15,610 nt of DNA. It comes from M3007 sp038327555 (GTDB taxonomy: Bacteria > Bacteroidota > Bacteroidia > Chitinophagales > Saprospiraceae). The stretch's first letter is position 1, and the number at the start of each line of letters is the position of its first letter. The notes beneath the pieces are model-generated. The model worked only from the letters and a program-made list of their open reading frames with translations. It made no database searches and was not told the DNA's origin. The stretch lies in assembly GCA_038327555.1 (NCBI GenBank), contig JBBQLD010000057.1:1-15610 (forward strand). The letters are read 5' to 3'. A program made the position numbers and the translations under genes. Shown here piece by piece: positions 1-8,357 of this stretch.

Positions 1-1
1 C

Positions 2-1591
2 ACAGCACAAACGCCTGTGTGTACGCAAGACGATACCCTCCGTGGTAGCATTACGCCCCAGCGAGATTGGTGGGATTTGACTTTTTACCACCTGAAAGTC
101 AACGTCAATCCGACACAAAAAAGCATTTCCGGGAGCAATGAGATCCGTTACAAAGTGCTAAACCCAGGCAAGATTTTGCAAATTGACTTGCAAGCTCCGC
201 TCCTGCTCGAACGAGCAGAACAAGATGGCCAAGCCTTAGATGTCTCAAAGATCGGACGAAATGCCTATTTCATTGAATTGAAAAAGGAACAGCCCAGAGG
301 GTCGCAACAGTCGATCACCGTTTGGTACGCTGGCATTCCGCTTGAGGCGCGAAATGCGCCCTGGGACGGTGGATTTAGCTGGAAACTGGACGATGCCGGA
401 CAGCCATTCATCGCCACCTCCTGTCAGGGCATTGGCGCTAGTGTCTGGTGGCCCTGCAAAGACCACGGGTATGATGAGCCTGATTCCCAGGCAATGTCTA
501 TCACCGTGCCAAACGATTTGATGGACGTTTCGAACGGACGCCTAAAACGGGTGATCGAAAATGGCGACGGCACACACACCTTCGAGTGGTTTGTGGCGAA
601 TCCGATCAACAACTACGGTATAAATATCAATATCGCCAATTACACGCATTTTTCAGACACCTTTCAAGGCGAAAAGGGGCGGTTAAGCCTAGATTATTAC
701 GTTTTGCCTCGAAATTTGGAAAAAGCCAAAGTCCAGTTTCAACAAGCAAAACTGATGCTCCAGGCTTTTGAGCACTGGTTTGGCCCTTACCCTTTTTATG
801 AAGATGGCTACAAGTTGGTGGAAGTGCCCTATTTAGGCATGGAACACCAAAGTTCAGTCACTTATGGCAATAATTATTTGAATGGATACCAAGGCCTAGA
901 CTTGTCGAGCACAGGGTGGGGCTTGAAATGGGATTACATCATCATCCACGAATCGGGCCATGAATGGTTTGCCAACAACATCACTTACCGCGACATTGCT
1001 GATATGTGGGTGCATGAGAGTTTTACCAGTTATAGCGAGGGGCTTTACACGGAATATCATTTTGGCAAGGAAGCTGGGGCAGCGTATATTCGGGGCAACA
1101 GAGCTTCTATTCGCAACACGGACCCAATTATTGGCATTTATGGGGTCAATAAAGAAGGTTCGGGAGATATGTACGCAAAAGGTGCAAACATGCTACATAC
1201 GATCCGCCAAATTGTGGCCGATGACGAAAAATGGCGTTCTATTTTGCGTGGACTGAACCGCGATTTTTACCACCAAACGGTGTTCGGTTCACAGATAGAA
1301 GCCTATATTATCCGACTTTCGGGTAAAAAATTGGAGCAAGTATTTAACCAGTATTTGCGCAACACGGAGGTCCCGGTTTTGGAATATCAAATTAAGGGCC
1401 GCAAGCTGCAGTTCCGTTGGGCCAATTGTATAGAAGGCTTTGATATGCCCGTAAAAGTGACCTTATCACCTGGAAAATACGAGTTCATTTATCCTACCAC
1501 GAAGTGGAAAATTACGCGATGTGCGTTGCCCGATAAGGATGATTTTCAAGTGGAGGAGAATTTTTATGTAACCGCATTCCTTAATCGGTAA
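2..1591 (+). CDS. Secreted M1-family zinc metallopeptidase (aminopeptidase N-like), 5'-truncated by the window edge
   Basis: A zinc aminopeptidase-type enzyme that probably removes N-terminal residues from peptides outside the cytoplasm. The frame is open to the left edge and reads TAQTPVCTQDD, so only the signal peptide and start codon are likely missing. Residues are numbered from the GTG codon at 17. The M1 exopeptidase motif appears as GMEHQ (274-278) rather than the usual GAMEN. The zinc site is HESGH (311-315) with the third ligand Glu334, giving HExxH-x18-E. Tyr386 in YAKGANML matches the catalytic Tyr of the family. A beta-rich C-terminal part follows from about 440. The protein ends without a recognisable type IX secretion C-terminal domain, so a periplasmic or lipid-free exported location is inferred. 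The TonB-dependent receptor gene begins 40 bp downstream and is probably co-transcribed. The family call is firm; the substrate is unknown. Confidence 0.93.
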   Translation, partial: TAQTPVCTQDDTLRGSITPQRDWWDLTFYHLKVNVNPTQKSISGSNEIRYKVLNPGKILQIDLQAPLLLERAEQDGQALDVSKIGRNAYFIELKKEQPRGSQQSITVWYAGIPLEARNAPWDGGFSWKLDDAGQPFIATSCQGIGASVWWPCKDHGYDEPDSQAMSITVPNDLMDVSNGRLKRVIENGDGTHTFEWFVANPINNYGININIANYTHFSDTFQGEKGRLSLDYYVLPRNLEKAKVQFQQAKLMLQAFEHWFGPYPFYEDGYKLVEVPYLGMEHQSSVTYGNNYLNGYQGLDLSSTGWGLKWDYIIIHESGHEWFANNITYRDIADMWVHESFTSYSEGLYTEYHFGKEAGAAYIRGNRASIRNTDPIIGIYGVNKEGSGDMYAKGANMLHTIRQIVADDEKWRSILRGLNRDFYHQTVFGSQIEAYIIRLSGKKLEQVFNQYLRNTEVPVLEYQIKGRKLQFRWANCIEGFDMPVKVTLSPGKYEFIYPTTKWKITRCALPDKDDFQVEENFYVTAFLNR

Positions 1592-1631
1592 GGTGCTGTA
1601 ACAAGGTTACTTTTACCCCAAAATTATAGCC

Positions 1632-3977
1632 ATGAAGATAGCAATACAAATACTCACGCTCACCTTTTCGTTCATTCTATCCATAATTTCCCAGGCTCAA
1701 ACGCTTCGTGGCACCGTCCGTGACGCTGATAATGGCGATGCTGTGACGGGAGCTACCCTTGCGTTACGCTACAGCCGAGGCGAGTCATTACCCCTATCTT
1801 TGGCAAGCAGCCCAACTGGTGAATTTCTGTTTGAAAAAATCCGTGCAGGGTATTATTCCGTAGAAATATCCGCACAAGGTTTTGAAAAACAGACCATTGC
1901 AGAAGTAAACGTGAGCGCTGGAAAGGAGCAGGTATTGGATATTGCTTTGCGACGCTCGACCGCCCAACTGGCCGAGATCACCATTTCGGCCATACAAACA
2001 GGTCGACGCGCTTTACTCCCGCTCGGTGAAATTCCGCTCACGCGCGATCAAACCCTGCGTTTCCCAGCCATGTTTTTTGACCCGGCTCGACTCGCGACTG
2101 CTCACCCAGGTGTAGCACAAACAGACGATGGCACGAATAGCCTCAGCATACGCGGCAACAGCCCGAGTTCTGTGCGGTGGCGACTCGAAGGCGTAGATAT
2201 TGTAAACCCCAATCACTTGCCCAATGCTGGCACTTTTAGCGACCGACCTGCTGCTGCCAGCGGGGGAATTCTGATGTTTTCGGCCCAATTGCTGGACAAT
2301 TCTTCGCTGCTCACAGGCCCTATGCCCGCTGGATATGGCGATGCAATGGGCGGCATTATGGATATGAATTTGCGGCGTGGCAACAATCGCCAGCATGAGT
2401 TTACGGCCCAAGCCGGGCTAGTGGGGTTGGATCTGGCAGCAGAGGGGCCTATTTGGAGCAAGGGAAAAAACGCCTATCTCGTCAATTACCGTTACTCCAC
2501 CGTGGGCTTGTTGGGGCAGTTGGGCGTGTCGTTTGGCGATGAACAAATCAATTTTCAGGACCTGTCGTTCAATCTAAATTTTGAAGGGAAACGGGGCGGG
2601 CGCTGGTCGGTATTTGGACTGGGAGGCTTGAGTGAGAATATTTTCAAGCACAAGACAGACACGGCTGAGATCAAGTACTACAAAGATTTCTTTGATATTG
2701 ATTTTGAGTCTAAGACTGGCGTTTTGGGCGCGTCAAATTGGTTTCCCTTGGGGAAAAATGCATGGATAAAAACTGCCTTAGCGTATTCAGGCCAAACCAA
2801 TGAACGATATTCCAGGACGAGTAGCCTTGACTCAAGAAATAGTTTTGACAAAATTACGGAGTCAAAGCAGTCTGGCTCCATCACCTACTCACAACGTTTG
2901 GGGCGCAATTATCGGCTAATGAGTGGTGTTTTTGGAACGCTTCAAAAGTACCGGGGTGATGCTGGCGTTAATAACCTTCCGCAAGAGCCTGCCCTTCACG
3001 ACTATTTTTTGGCTCAACCTTGGACCCAGCTTTCATGGAACAGCCGCAATCAAAAAAATACCACTTCGCTTGGACTGCATACAGTGATTTTTGATAGCAG
3101 GAGTGATCCTTATGTAGAATCCACCTTTTCATTAGAACCCCGTTTTGTCTTTTCCCGAAAATTAGCTGAAAAGCATCGGGTTTCGTTTGCCGCTGGGGTG
3201 TACACTCAGGTTCCATCCCCATGGCTCCTCAGTAGATATCGAGGAGGATTGCTTCGATCACAAAAAGTAGAGCTGGGTTATTCCTTTAATTTTGCGCCTT
3301 TTTGGCAGTTGAAGGCCGCTGTTTACCGGCAATGGATGGATAATACGCCGTATTTTATCAATGAAAATTTTGCGCTGTTGAATGACAGTGAATTTAATTT
3401 AGGGAACGATTTTTCATCATACAATATCGCAAGAGGTTTCAACCGGGGAGTAGAGGCCACGGTGGAGCGTACCCTTGAGAAGGGCTGGTTTTTGCTGGCC
3501 AACGCTAGTTTTTTTGATTCAAAGTTTTCACAAACAAGCAGCCCATCAAAAGCCGATTGGCTTCCCACTCGATGGAATATCGGGCATCTCAGCAATCTCA
3601 CTTTTGGAAAAGAATGGCAACGAGAAAAACGCCCCGGTAAAGAACGGACTATTGGCCTAAATGCCCGAGTAGTTTGGACAGGTGGAATCCGGGAGGCGGA
3701 TATCGATAAAAGTGCCTCCATTCTTGCCAATACGACGGTCATAGATGAGCGCATCGGGTATTCCAAACAATACCCTGACTATTTCCGCATTGATCTTCGC
3801 GTCTATTGGCGCAAAAATCTTGGCAATCGTCGCAATAGCACTTTTGCGCTTGATATCCAGAATTTGACCGGGAAACAGAACCTGGCTTACCATTTTTTCG
3901 ACCCTTATACGCAGCAGATTGAAAACAAGTTTCAGCTGGGTACCATCCCGAATTTCAGTTGGCGGGTTGAATTTTGA
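1632..3977 (+). CDS. TonB-dependent outer-membrane receptor with N-terminal carboxypeptidase-regulatory-like domain
   Basis: Outer-membrane gated transporter energised by the TonB-ExbBD system; the ligand is unknown. The 781-residue product starts with a signal peptide (about 1-22, cleavage near SQA|Q). A CarboxypepD_reg-like Ig-type domain follows (about 24-108, starting LRGTVRDADNGDAVTGA). The plug domain spans about 110-250, with the typical segment NSLSIRGNSPSSVRWRLEGV and later GYGDAMGGIMDM. The rest is an amphipathic beta-strand barrel ending in a terminal Phe, as expected for Bam substrates. It is shorter than typical SusC proteins (about 1,000 residues), has no STN domain, and no SusD-like gene follows, so it is not a standard polysaccharide-utilisation pair. 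Its partner is the upstream M1 peptidase, which suggests but does not prove peptide or protein-related uptake. No clear Shine-Dalgarno sequence precedes the ATG. Confidence 0.92.
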   Translation: MKIAIQILTLTFSFILSIISQAQTLRGTVRDADNGDAVTGATLALRYSRGESLPLSLASSPTGEFLFEKIRAGYYSVEISAQGFEKQTIAEVNVSAGKEQVLDIALRRSTAQLAEITISAIQTGRRALLPLGEIPLTRDQTLRFPAMFFDPARLATAHPGVAQTDDGTNSLSIRGNSPSSVRWRLEGVDIVNPNHLPNAGTFSDRPAAASGGILMFSAQLLDNSSLLTGPMPAGYGDAMGGIMDMNLRRGNNRQHEFTAQAGLVGLDLAAEGPIWSKGKNAYLVNYRYSTVGLLGQLGVSFGDEQINFQDLSFNLNFEGKRGGRWSVFGLGGLSENIFKHKTDTAEIKYYKDFFDIDFESKTGVLGASNWFPLGKNAWIKTALAYSGQTNERYSRTSSLDSRNSFDKITESKQSGSITYSQRLGRNYRLMSGVFGTLQKYRGDAGVNNLPQEPALHDYFLAQPWTQLSWNSRNQKNTTSLGLHTVIFDSRSDPYVESTFSLEPRFVFSRKLAEKHRVSFAAGVYTQVPSPWLLSRYRGGLLRSQKVELGYSFNFAPFWQLKAAVYRQWMDNTPYFINENFALLNDSEFNLGNDFSSYNIARGFNRGVEATVERTLEKGWFLLANASFFDSKFSQTSSPSKADWLPTRWNIGHLSNLTFGKEWQREKRPGKERTIGLNARVVWTGGIREADIDKSASILANTTVIDERIGYSKQYPDYFRIDLRVYWRKNLGNRRNSTFALDIQNLTGKQNLAYHFFDPYTQQIENKFQLGTIPNFSWRVEF

Positions 3978-4104
3978 TTAATTGGGGATTTAGGGATTTG
4001 GGTTGCCGGCACTTGGTATTAGTTTCTGTAGTCAAAAAGCCTGCAAACACCAAGCGCTGGCACCCCCAATAACCAAATCCCCAAATAAACAAATAACCAA
4101 TTAA
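3978..4104. repeat. Inverted-repeat element of 8-bp G/T-rich units between convergent genes (likely bidirectional terminator)
   Basis: This fills the gap between the stop of the receptor gene and the stop of bamA. The left arm (3978-4017) is built of octads TTAATTGG, GGATTTAG, GGATTTGG and then TGCCGGCACTTGGT. The right arm read on the minus strand (4104 to 4049) gives TTAATTGG, TTATTTGT, TTATTTGG, GGATTTGG, TTATTGGG and then TGCCAGCGCTTGGT. The two arms therefore pair at their outer ends (8 of 8) and inner ends (12 of 14) but differ in the number of octads. The loop is about 31 nt. The position at a convergent junction fits a two-way transcription stop (inference). There is no long U-tract. 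It shares a 21-nt identical stretch with the element upstream of bamA (4068-4088 and 6856-6876). Confidence 0.75.
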
Positions 4105-4112
4105 ACCCAGAT

Positions 4113-6674
4113 TTAGTCCGGCTCAAAGCCCAGAATGATGTTGAATCGAGCATAGTCGCTGATTTTGCGGCTCGGATAGAATTCTGGCTTGTCGATACCA
4201 ATACCATAGTCAAAGCCAAGGGTACCAAACATCGGTAGGAAAACTCGAAGTCCCATGCCCACAGAACGTTTGATATCGAAAGGGTTAAAATCCTTTACCC
4301 GGCCCCATGCATTTCCGCCTTGAGCAAATGCAGTAACGAAAATCGTGCTTTGCGGATTGAGCGATATGGGGTATCGGAGTTCTATCGTGTATTTGTTGAA
4401 CACGCCTGCGCCACCGGGATAACGCGCCATAATATCGCTGGTGTTGTAGCCCCGCAAACTGATGATGTCGCGGGCGTTGAGGCCGAAGTTCTGGTTGTTC
4501 AAACCGTCACCACCCAGCTCGAAACGTTCGAATGGACTAAGACTAGTCTTGTCGCTCCATCGGTTCAAAATTCCAATTTTGGCTTGGGCTTTTAGTACCA
4601 GCTTACCCACCAGTGTGGTGTACCAATCCGCATCTATACGCCATTTGAGGTATTCAGCATATTTATAAATATCGTTAACAGTAGCATTTTCATAGAAACT
4701 TGCTTTTTTAAACAACGAATAAGGTGGTGTAGCATTCAATTTCACAGAAATGAGCGAGCCTTGCTTCGGGAAAATGGGGTCGTTTATACTGTTACGCGCC
4801 AGGGTGAGACCAAGGCTATAATTGTGTACAATACCATCTGTAACCGCACGGCCCAGATCATCCCGAAAACCATAGGAAATCGCGTTGCTGAGTTTCAGGG
4901 TTTGAATGTCGGCATCTGCGCGGAAAATAAAGTTATCGTCAGGAAATTTTAAGCGTGTACCAAAACCCAGTGTCCCCTGCAATATTTCAAGTTTCTGAAA
5001 ACTTGAGGAGCCCGAAAATCCAGATGCAAAACGATTGTAAAAACCCGCAACCGTCAATGAATTAGGCTTTTTGCCGCCCATCCAGGGTTCTGTGAACGAA
5101 ATATTGTACGATTGAAAACGCTCGCCAGCCGTTTGTCCACGAAGACTGAAACGCTGTCCATCGCCTTGTGGAAGTGGATTCCAAGCCTGCTTGTTTTTAA
5201 TGTTTCGGATGGAAAAGTTGTTGAAAGTTACCCCCAATGTCCCGATCACTCCGCCTCTGCTAAATGCAGTAGCGGGCTGATAACCAGCCGAAAGCTCGAG
5301 TTGGTCGGAGGGCTTTTCTTCCACCGTGTATTCAATATCCACTGTACCACGATCAGGATTCACTGGTGTGTTGATGCCGAGTGCCTCGGGATTGAAATAG
5401 CCAAGGTTGACAATTTCGCGCTGCGAACGAATGATGTCTTGACGGCTGAATTTATCGCCAGGGCGTGTGAAAAGTTCGCGGCGAATGATGTGTTCATTGG
5501 TGCGGTCATTGCCCTTGATGATTACCCGGTCTATGGTGGCCTGTGGGCCTTCATAAATGCGGAGTTCTAGGTCAATTGAATCATTTTCGATGGATGTTTC
5601 CACGGGTTCAACCCGAAAAAACAGGTAGCCATTATCGAGGTAGAGCGAAGAAATATCACGGCCATCCTGACTGAAAGAAAGCCGGGTGTCAAGCAAGGCC
5701 TGATTGAAAACATCCCCTTTTTTGATGCCAAGTACTTGATCCAGGTATTTAGTTTCGTAAAGTGTATTGCCTTTCCAGCGGAGGTTGCGGAAATAGTATC
5801 GGTTGCCTTCTTCAATGTCCATCTGGATCATCAATTGCCCCTTTTTAGTGCGCCAAATGCTATCTTTTGCCACCCTTGCATCGCGATAGCCGATATTATT
5901 GTAATATCCCTCGATTTTGCGTTTATCTTCCTCATAAAGTTCTCGCACAAACTTGGACTTTTTGAAGATTTTTTGTTTTCTGTGGGTTTCCTTCATTTTT
6001 TTGCGCAAAATCCTTGCCTTGACATGGTAATTACCTACAAACCGAATGTCTCGGATTTTCACTTTTTTGCCTGGTGTTATGACAAATTCTAGTTTAGTAG
6101 CATTGGTTGCCCGTTCATCTGGAAAGGAATTGATTTTCACCCGGGCACCCAAGTAGCCCTTTTCCACATAAGATTCCTCTAGCTCATGAACCAGCGTTGC
6201 CTTCACATTGTCTGTTAGAATGGCACCTTTCTGGATAAATTTGTTGATGATACCATTCAGATCATCATGCTTGCTTTTTTTCACGCCTACAAAGGAGTGG
6301 CGGGTGTACCGTGCCAATTCTTTCACTTCAATTTCCAGGAAGATCCTGTCGCCTACTGTTCGTTCCTGATTAATCCGCACATCAGTGAAAAGTTTCAGGT
6401 TCCAAAGGGTTCGGACTGCATTGCTGAAGTCTGTGCCAGGTACCCGCACTTTGTTACCCACACGAAGACCCGAGAGCGAAATAACTGTATTCGCGTCGGC
6501 AAATTGAATGCCGGTGACGCGCACTCCGCCAATTTCGTACTCCTTTTGCTGCGCATAATCGAGCGATGGTAAGAGTGTGTCGAGCGTTTGGGCCGAAACA
6601 GAAATCGAGGCCAAGACTGCCATTCCAAACAGAATAGCGCGCGAAAGGGGTTTTATTTTGTGCAAAAATTTCAT
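4113..6674 (-). CDS. bamA: Outer-membrane protein assembly factor BamA (Omp85 family)
   Basis: Core subunit of the Bam complex, which folds and inserts beta-barrel proteins into the outer membrane. The chosen start is the ATG at 6674, giving 853 residues with a clean signal peptide (MKFLHKIKPL... ending SVSA|Q, about 29 residues). An in-frame TTG at 6695 would add seven residues ahead of that signal and is less likely. Residues from about 40 to 450 look like five consecutive POTRA domains, with repeated patterns such as VKIRDIRFVGN and IDRVIIKGNDRTNEHIIRREL. The 16-stranded barrel follows from about 460. The conserved L6-loop motif appears as RGY (741-743). The protein ends GFEPD, slightly past the last aromatic-rich strand (RFNIILGF). 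It is the last gene of the minus-strand run, after two SurA-like foldases. A -7 box at 6715-6722 probably gives it its own promoter. Confidence 0.96.
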   Translation of the reverse strand: MKFLHKIKPLSRAILFGMAVLASISVSAQTLDTLLPSLDYAQQKEYEIGGVRVTGIQFADANTVISLSGLRVGNKVRVPGTDFSNAVRTLWNLKLFTDVRINQERTVGDRIFLEIEVKELARYTRHSFVGVKKSKHDDLNGIINKFIQKGAILTDNVKATLVHELEESYVEKGYLGARVKINSFPDERATNATKLEFVITPGKKVKIRDIRFVGNYHVKARILRKKMKETHRKQKIFKKSKFVRELYEEDKRKIEGYYNNIGYRDARVAKDSIWRTKKGQLMIQMDIEEGNRYYFRNLRWKGNTLYETKYLDQVLGIKKGDVFNQALLDTRLSFSQDGRDISSLYLDNGYLFFRVEPVETSIENDSIDLELRIYEGPQATIDRVIIKGNDRTNEHIIRRELFTRPGDKFSRQDIIRSQREIVNLGYFNPEALGINTPVNPDRGTVDIEYTVEEKPSDQLELSAGYQPATAFSRGGVIGTLGVTFNNFSIRNIKNKQAWNPLPQGDGQRFSLRGQTAGERFQSYNISFTEPWMGGKKPNSLTVAGFYNRFASGFSGSSSFQKLEILQGTLGFGTRLKFPDDNFIFRADADIQTLKLSNAISYGFRDDLGRAVTDGIVHNYSLGLTLARNSINDPIFPKQGSLISVKLNATPPYSLFKKASFYENATVNDIYKYAEYLKWRIDADWYTTLVGKLVLKAQAKIGILNRWSDKTSLSPFERFELGGDGLNNQNFGLNARDIISLRGYNTSDIMARYPGGAGVFNKYTIELRYPISLNPQSTIFVTAFAQGGNAWGRVKDFNPFDIKRSVGMGLRVFLPMFGTLGFDYGIGIDKPEFYPSRKISDYARFNIILGFEPD

Positions 6675-6714
6675 GGTCGAATATATGTAGCGCAAGGTGT
6701 TTTACGCCTAAAAG

Positions 6715-6722
6715 CAAACGTA
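6715..6722 (-). promoter_or_regulatory. Predicted Bacteroidota -7 promoter element upstream of bamA
   Basis: On the minus strand this reads TACGTTTG, a full match to the Bacteroidota consensus TAnnTTTG. It lies 40 bp upstream of the bamA ATG at 6674, so a transcript would carry a leader of roughly 30-35 nt. No convincing -33 TTG-type element is visible at the expected distance; the sequence there is part of the octad repeat. Inferred from motif and position only. Confidence 0.5.
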
Positions 6723-6727
6723 AGTGG

Positions 6728-6880
6728 TTATTTGTGGAATTGTGGATGTGGGTATTTGGGGGTTTGGGGGTTTGGGGATTTGGTTATTTGTTGCACTTAA
6801 GCCTGGTAGTCGAGTTTTTCAGTTAGATGGTTGAATACCACGCTTTAGCACAACAAATAACCAAATCCCCAAATAACCAA
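6728..6880. repeat. Inverted-repeat element with eight consecutive 8-bp G/T-rich units, between surA-like gene and bamA
   Basis: The left side (6728-6791) divides exactly into eight octads: TTATTTGT, GGAATTGT, GGATGTGG, GTATTTGG, GGGTTTGG, GGGTTTGG, GGATTTGG, TTATTTGT. The right side read on the minus strand (6876 to 6853) gives TTATTTGG, GGATTTGG, TTATTTGT. The arms 6771-6793 and 6851-6873 are perfect reverse complements over 23 bp, enclosing a 57-nt non-repetitive loop. It is the same repeat family as the element at 3978-4104. It occupies most of the 210-bp gap between the foldase stop and the bamA start. A role in transcription attenuation, mRNA 3'-end protection, or none, is all possible. 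Confidence 0.8.
6750..6777 (+). other. G-quadruplex-type motif (four G-runs of 3-5)
   Basis: The + strand carries runs of 3, 5, 5 and 4 guanines separated by loops TATTT, TTT and TTT. This satisfies the standard G3+N1-7 pattern for a three-tetrad G-quadruplex. The motif lies 76 bp upstream of the bamA ATG and on the template strand for bamA. Whether it folds in the cell is unknown. Confidence 0.7.
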
Positions 6881-6884
6881 AATA

Positions 6885-8255
6885 TCACTGTCTCCTGGCA
6901 GCCGAAATTCCAATCATTTCCTGAAGGTTGTCACACTTGGAGAACATATCGCTAATGCCGAGATAAGTAGTGTTTAATTTTTCAAGCACCCATTTTTCGG
7001 TGTATTCGCCCTTTTTCTGTTCAAGGGCAGCTATTTGGATTTTGCCGTAATCAAGTTTCAAATCCGCTTTGTGGGGCTTGGAGCGGCTTACCAGTTGCAT
7101 CAAACGAAATTGTTCACTTCCGTCTGGGCTTTTGAATCGAAATGGTTCTGCTATATCGCCTTCTTTGATCCCGTCAATGGCAAAAAATATACTCGTTTCC
7201 AAGTCAGCTACCTCAAAGTAGGAAGTGCCTGTTCGCGGGTTTGCCACTCGTCCGTCATTGTTATAACTCTGTTGATTTTTGTCGCCGTATCGTTTCACCG
7301 CTTCAGTAAAAGTAATAGTGCTGTCTTGCAGCATCTGACGCACAGAATCAAGTTTAGCCTTCGCCAGATCCATATCTGCTTCGGTTATTTCTGGCTTTAT
7401 GAGGATATGACGACAGTGAATGAGGTTGCCTCGACGTTCTAGAAGCTGTATCAGGTGGAAGCCAAACTCCGTCTCGACAATAGGGCTTAACTGCTTGGGC
7501 TCCAGCTTATAAGCCATTGCCTCAAACGCTGGCACGAAAGTGCCTCGTTTTTGGAATCCTAAATCACCGCCTTGTGCCCCACTACCAAGGTCATCGCTGA
7601 ATTTTTTGGCAAGCTCCGCAAAATCATCCCCCTGCTCACCAATACGCTTGCGCAAATCTTCGATGCGCTGGCTAGCCCTACTATACTCGTACGAGTTTAC
7701 TTTAGGCTTGTATATTATTTCTCTAATTTCTACTTCAGCATTGAAATAGGGCAGGGAGTCTTTTGGGATATTCTCAAAAAAGCGCTGTACCTCAATTGGC
7801 GTGATGGTTGCTTTTTCGGTCACGGTTCCTTGCATTCGTTCAGCCAAAAGCTGGTTGCGCATATCCGAACTCAGTTGCGATTTCATCTGGTCTACGCTTT
7901 GGCCATAAAATTCTTCGATCGCCTTGTCGTCTTGATTGAAATAAGCTCGAAGCCGCTCAATCCTGGAATCAATTTGCGCTCCTACCTCCTCGTCTTTCAC
8001 ATCTACCGAATCCAGTTTCGCCTGGTTTACCAGCAGTTTTTGAACGATCAGGTTTTGAAGCACCACACATTGGTACTCTTTTGGTAGATCTGGCTGGTCT
8101 TTTTTTGCAAAACTGTATTGTTCCTGCACCTCGCTCAGCAAGATGATTTCTCCACCTACAGTAGCTACTACGCGATCTATAACCGCTTTGTCATTTTGAG
8201 CCAATAAGCCCAATGGAAAAAGGAATAAAGTAAGGAATCGTATGATATTTTTCAT
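6885..8255 (-). CDS. surA: SurA-like periplasmic chaperone with two parvulin (PpiC-type) domains
   Basis: Periplasmic chaperone and probable peptidyl-prolyl isomerase that escorts unfolded outer-membrane proteins to BamA. The chosen start is ATG 8255 (456 residues; E. coli SurA is 428), which gives a clear signal peptide MKNIIRFLTLFLFPLGLLAQ. An open extension back to TTG 8342 lacks signal character and crosses a low-complexity repeat. The SurA N-domain spans about 20-165 (IDRVVATVGGEIILLSEV is typical). Parvulin domain 1 is about 174-276 (FAELAKKFSDDLGSGAQGGD..., FGFHLIQLLERR). In it the usual RHI is REI, so its isomerase activity may be reduced. Parvulin domain 2 is about 279-391 and keeps HCRHILIKP. 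A C-terminal helical segment follows. It lies 102 bp after a foldase-like lipoprotein and upstream of bamA, the expected functional neighbourhood. Orthology to E. coli surA is by domain layout and context. Confidence 0.88.
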   Translation of the reverse strand: MKNIIRFLTLFLFPLGLLAQNDKAVIDRVVATVGGEIILLSEVQEQYSFAKKDQPDLPKEYQCVVLQNLIVQKLLVNQAKLDSVDVKDEEVGAQIDSRIERLRAYFNQDDKAIEEFYGQSVDQMKSQLSSDMRNQLLAERMQGTVTEKATITPIEVQRFFENIPKDSLPYFNAEVEIREIIYKPKVNSYEYSRASQRIEDLRKRIGEQGDDFAELAKKFSDDLGSGAQGGDLGFQKRGTFVPAFEAMAYKLEPKQLSPIVETEFGFHLIQLLERRGNLIHCRHILIKPEITEADMDLAKAKLDSVRQMLQDSTITFTEAVKRYGDKNQQSYNNDGRVANPRTGTSYFEVADLETSIFFAIDGIKEGDIAEPFRFKSPDGSEQFRLMQLVSRSKPHKADLKLDYGKIQIAALEQKKGEYTEKWVLEKLNTTYLGISDMFSKCDNLQEMIGISAARRQ

Positions 8256-8275
8256 TGAAAATCTTTGTTGCATGC

Positions 8276-8315
8276 TGGACTTTGGATTTTTGGCTTTGGA
8301 AGGTTGGCTTTGAGA
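8276..8315. repeat. Short degenerate TTTGG-type repeat in the leader of the surA-like gene
   Basis: The leader contains loosely periodic units such as TGGACTTT, GGATTTTT, GGCTTTGG, AAGGTTGG and CTTTGAGA, including two copies of TGGCTTTG. The units are poorly conserved. The composition resembles, but does not match, the octad arrays flanking bamA. No function can be assigned. Confidence 0.35.
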
Positions 8316-8357
8316 TCGGAAGGAAATAAATTCACCGCACAAAAACCCAACGGCTGA

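Noticed and set aside
17..19. GTG at 17 as the true start of the M1 peptidase
   Set aside because: The frame is open to the window edge and the preceding residues (TAQTP) look like the end of a signal peptide, so the real start is upstream of the window.
1598..1614. GTAAC-AAG-GTTAC followed by TTTT as a terminator between peptidase and receptor genes
   Set aside because: The stem is only 5 bp and AT-rich; the 40-bp gap more likely lies inside an operon.
1632..3977. SusC-type polysaccharide-utilisation locus
   Set aside because: The receptor is too short for typical SusC and no SusD-like, glycosidase or hybrid regulator gene is nearby.
5112..5570. 152-codon + strand open frame inside bamA, and other long antisense frames (for example 7572-8087 and 2013-2411)
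   Set aside because: They lie opposite well-supported genes, show no family resemblance, and are expected shadows of coding sequence.
6675..6695. TTG start at 6695 for bamA
   Set aside because: It would add seven residues before an otherwise ideal signal peptide that begins at ATG 6674, and would shorten the leader after the predicted promoter.
3978..6880. CRISPR array from the repeated units
   Set aside because: The repeats are 8-bp, contiguous and lack unique spacers of constant length.
8256..8342. N-terminal extension of the surA-like gene to TTG 8342
   Set aside because: The extra residues lack signal-peptide character and cross a low-complexity TTTGG repeat; ATG 8255 gives a normal signal peptide.
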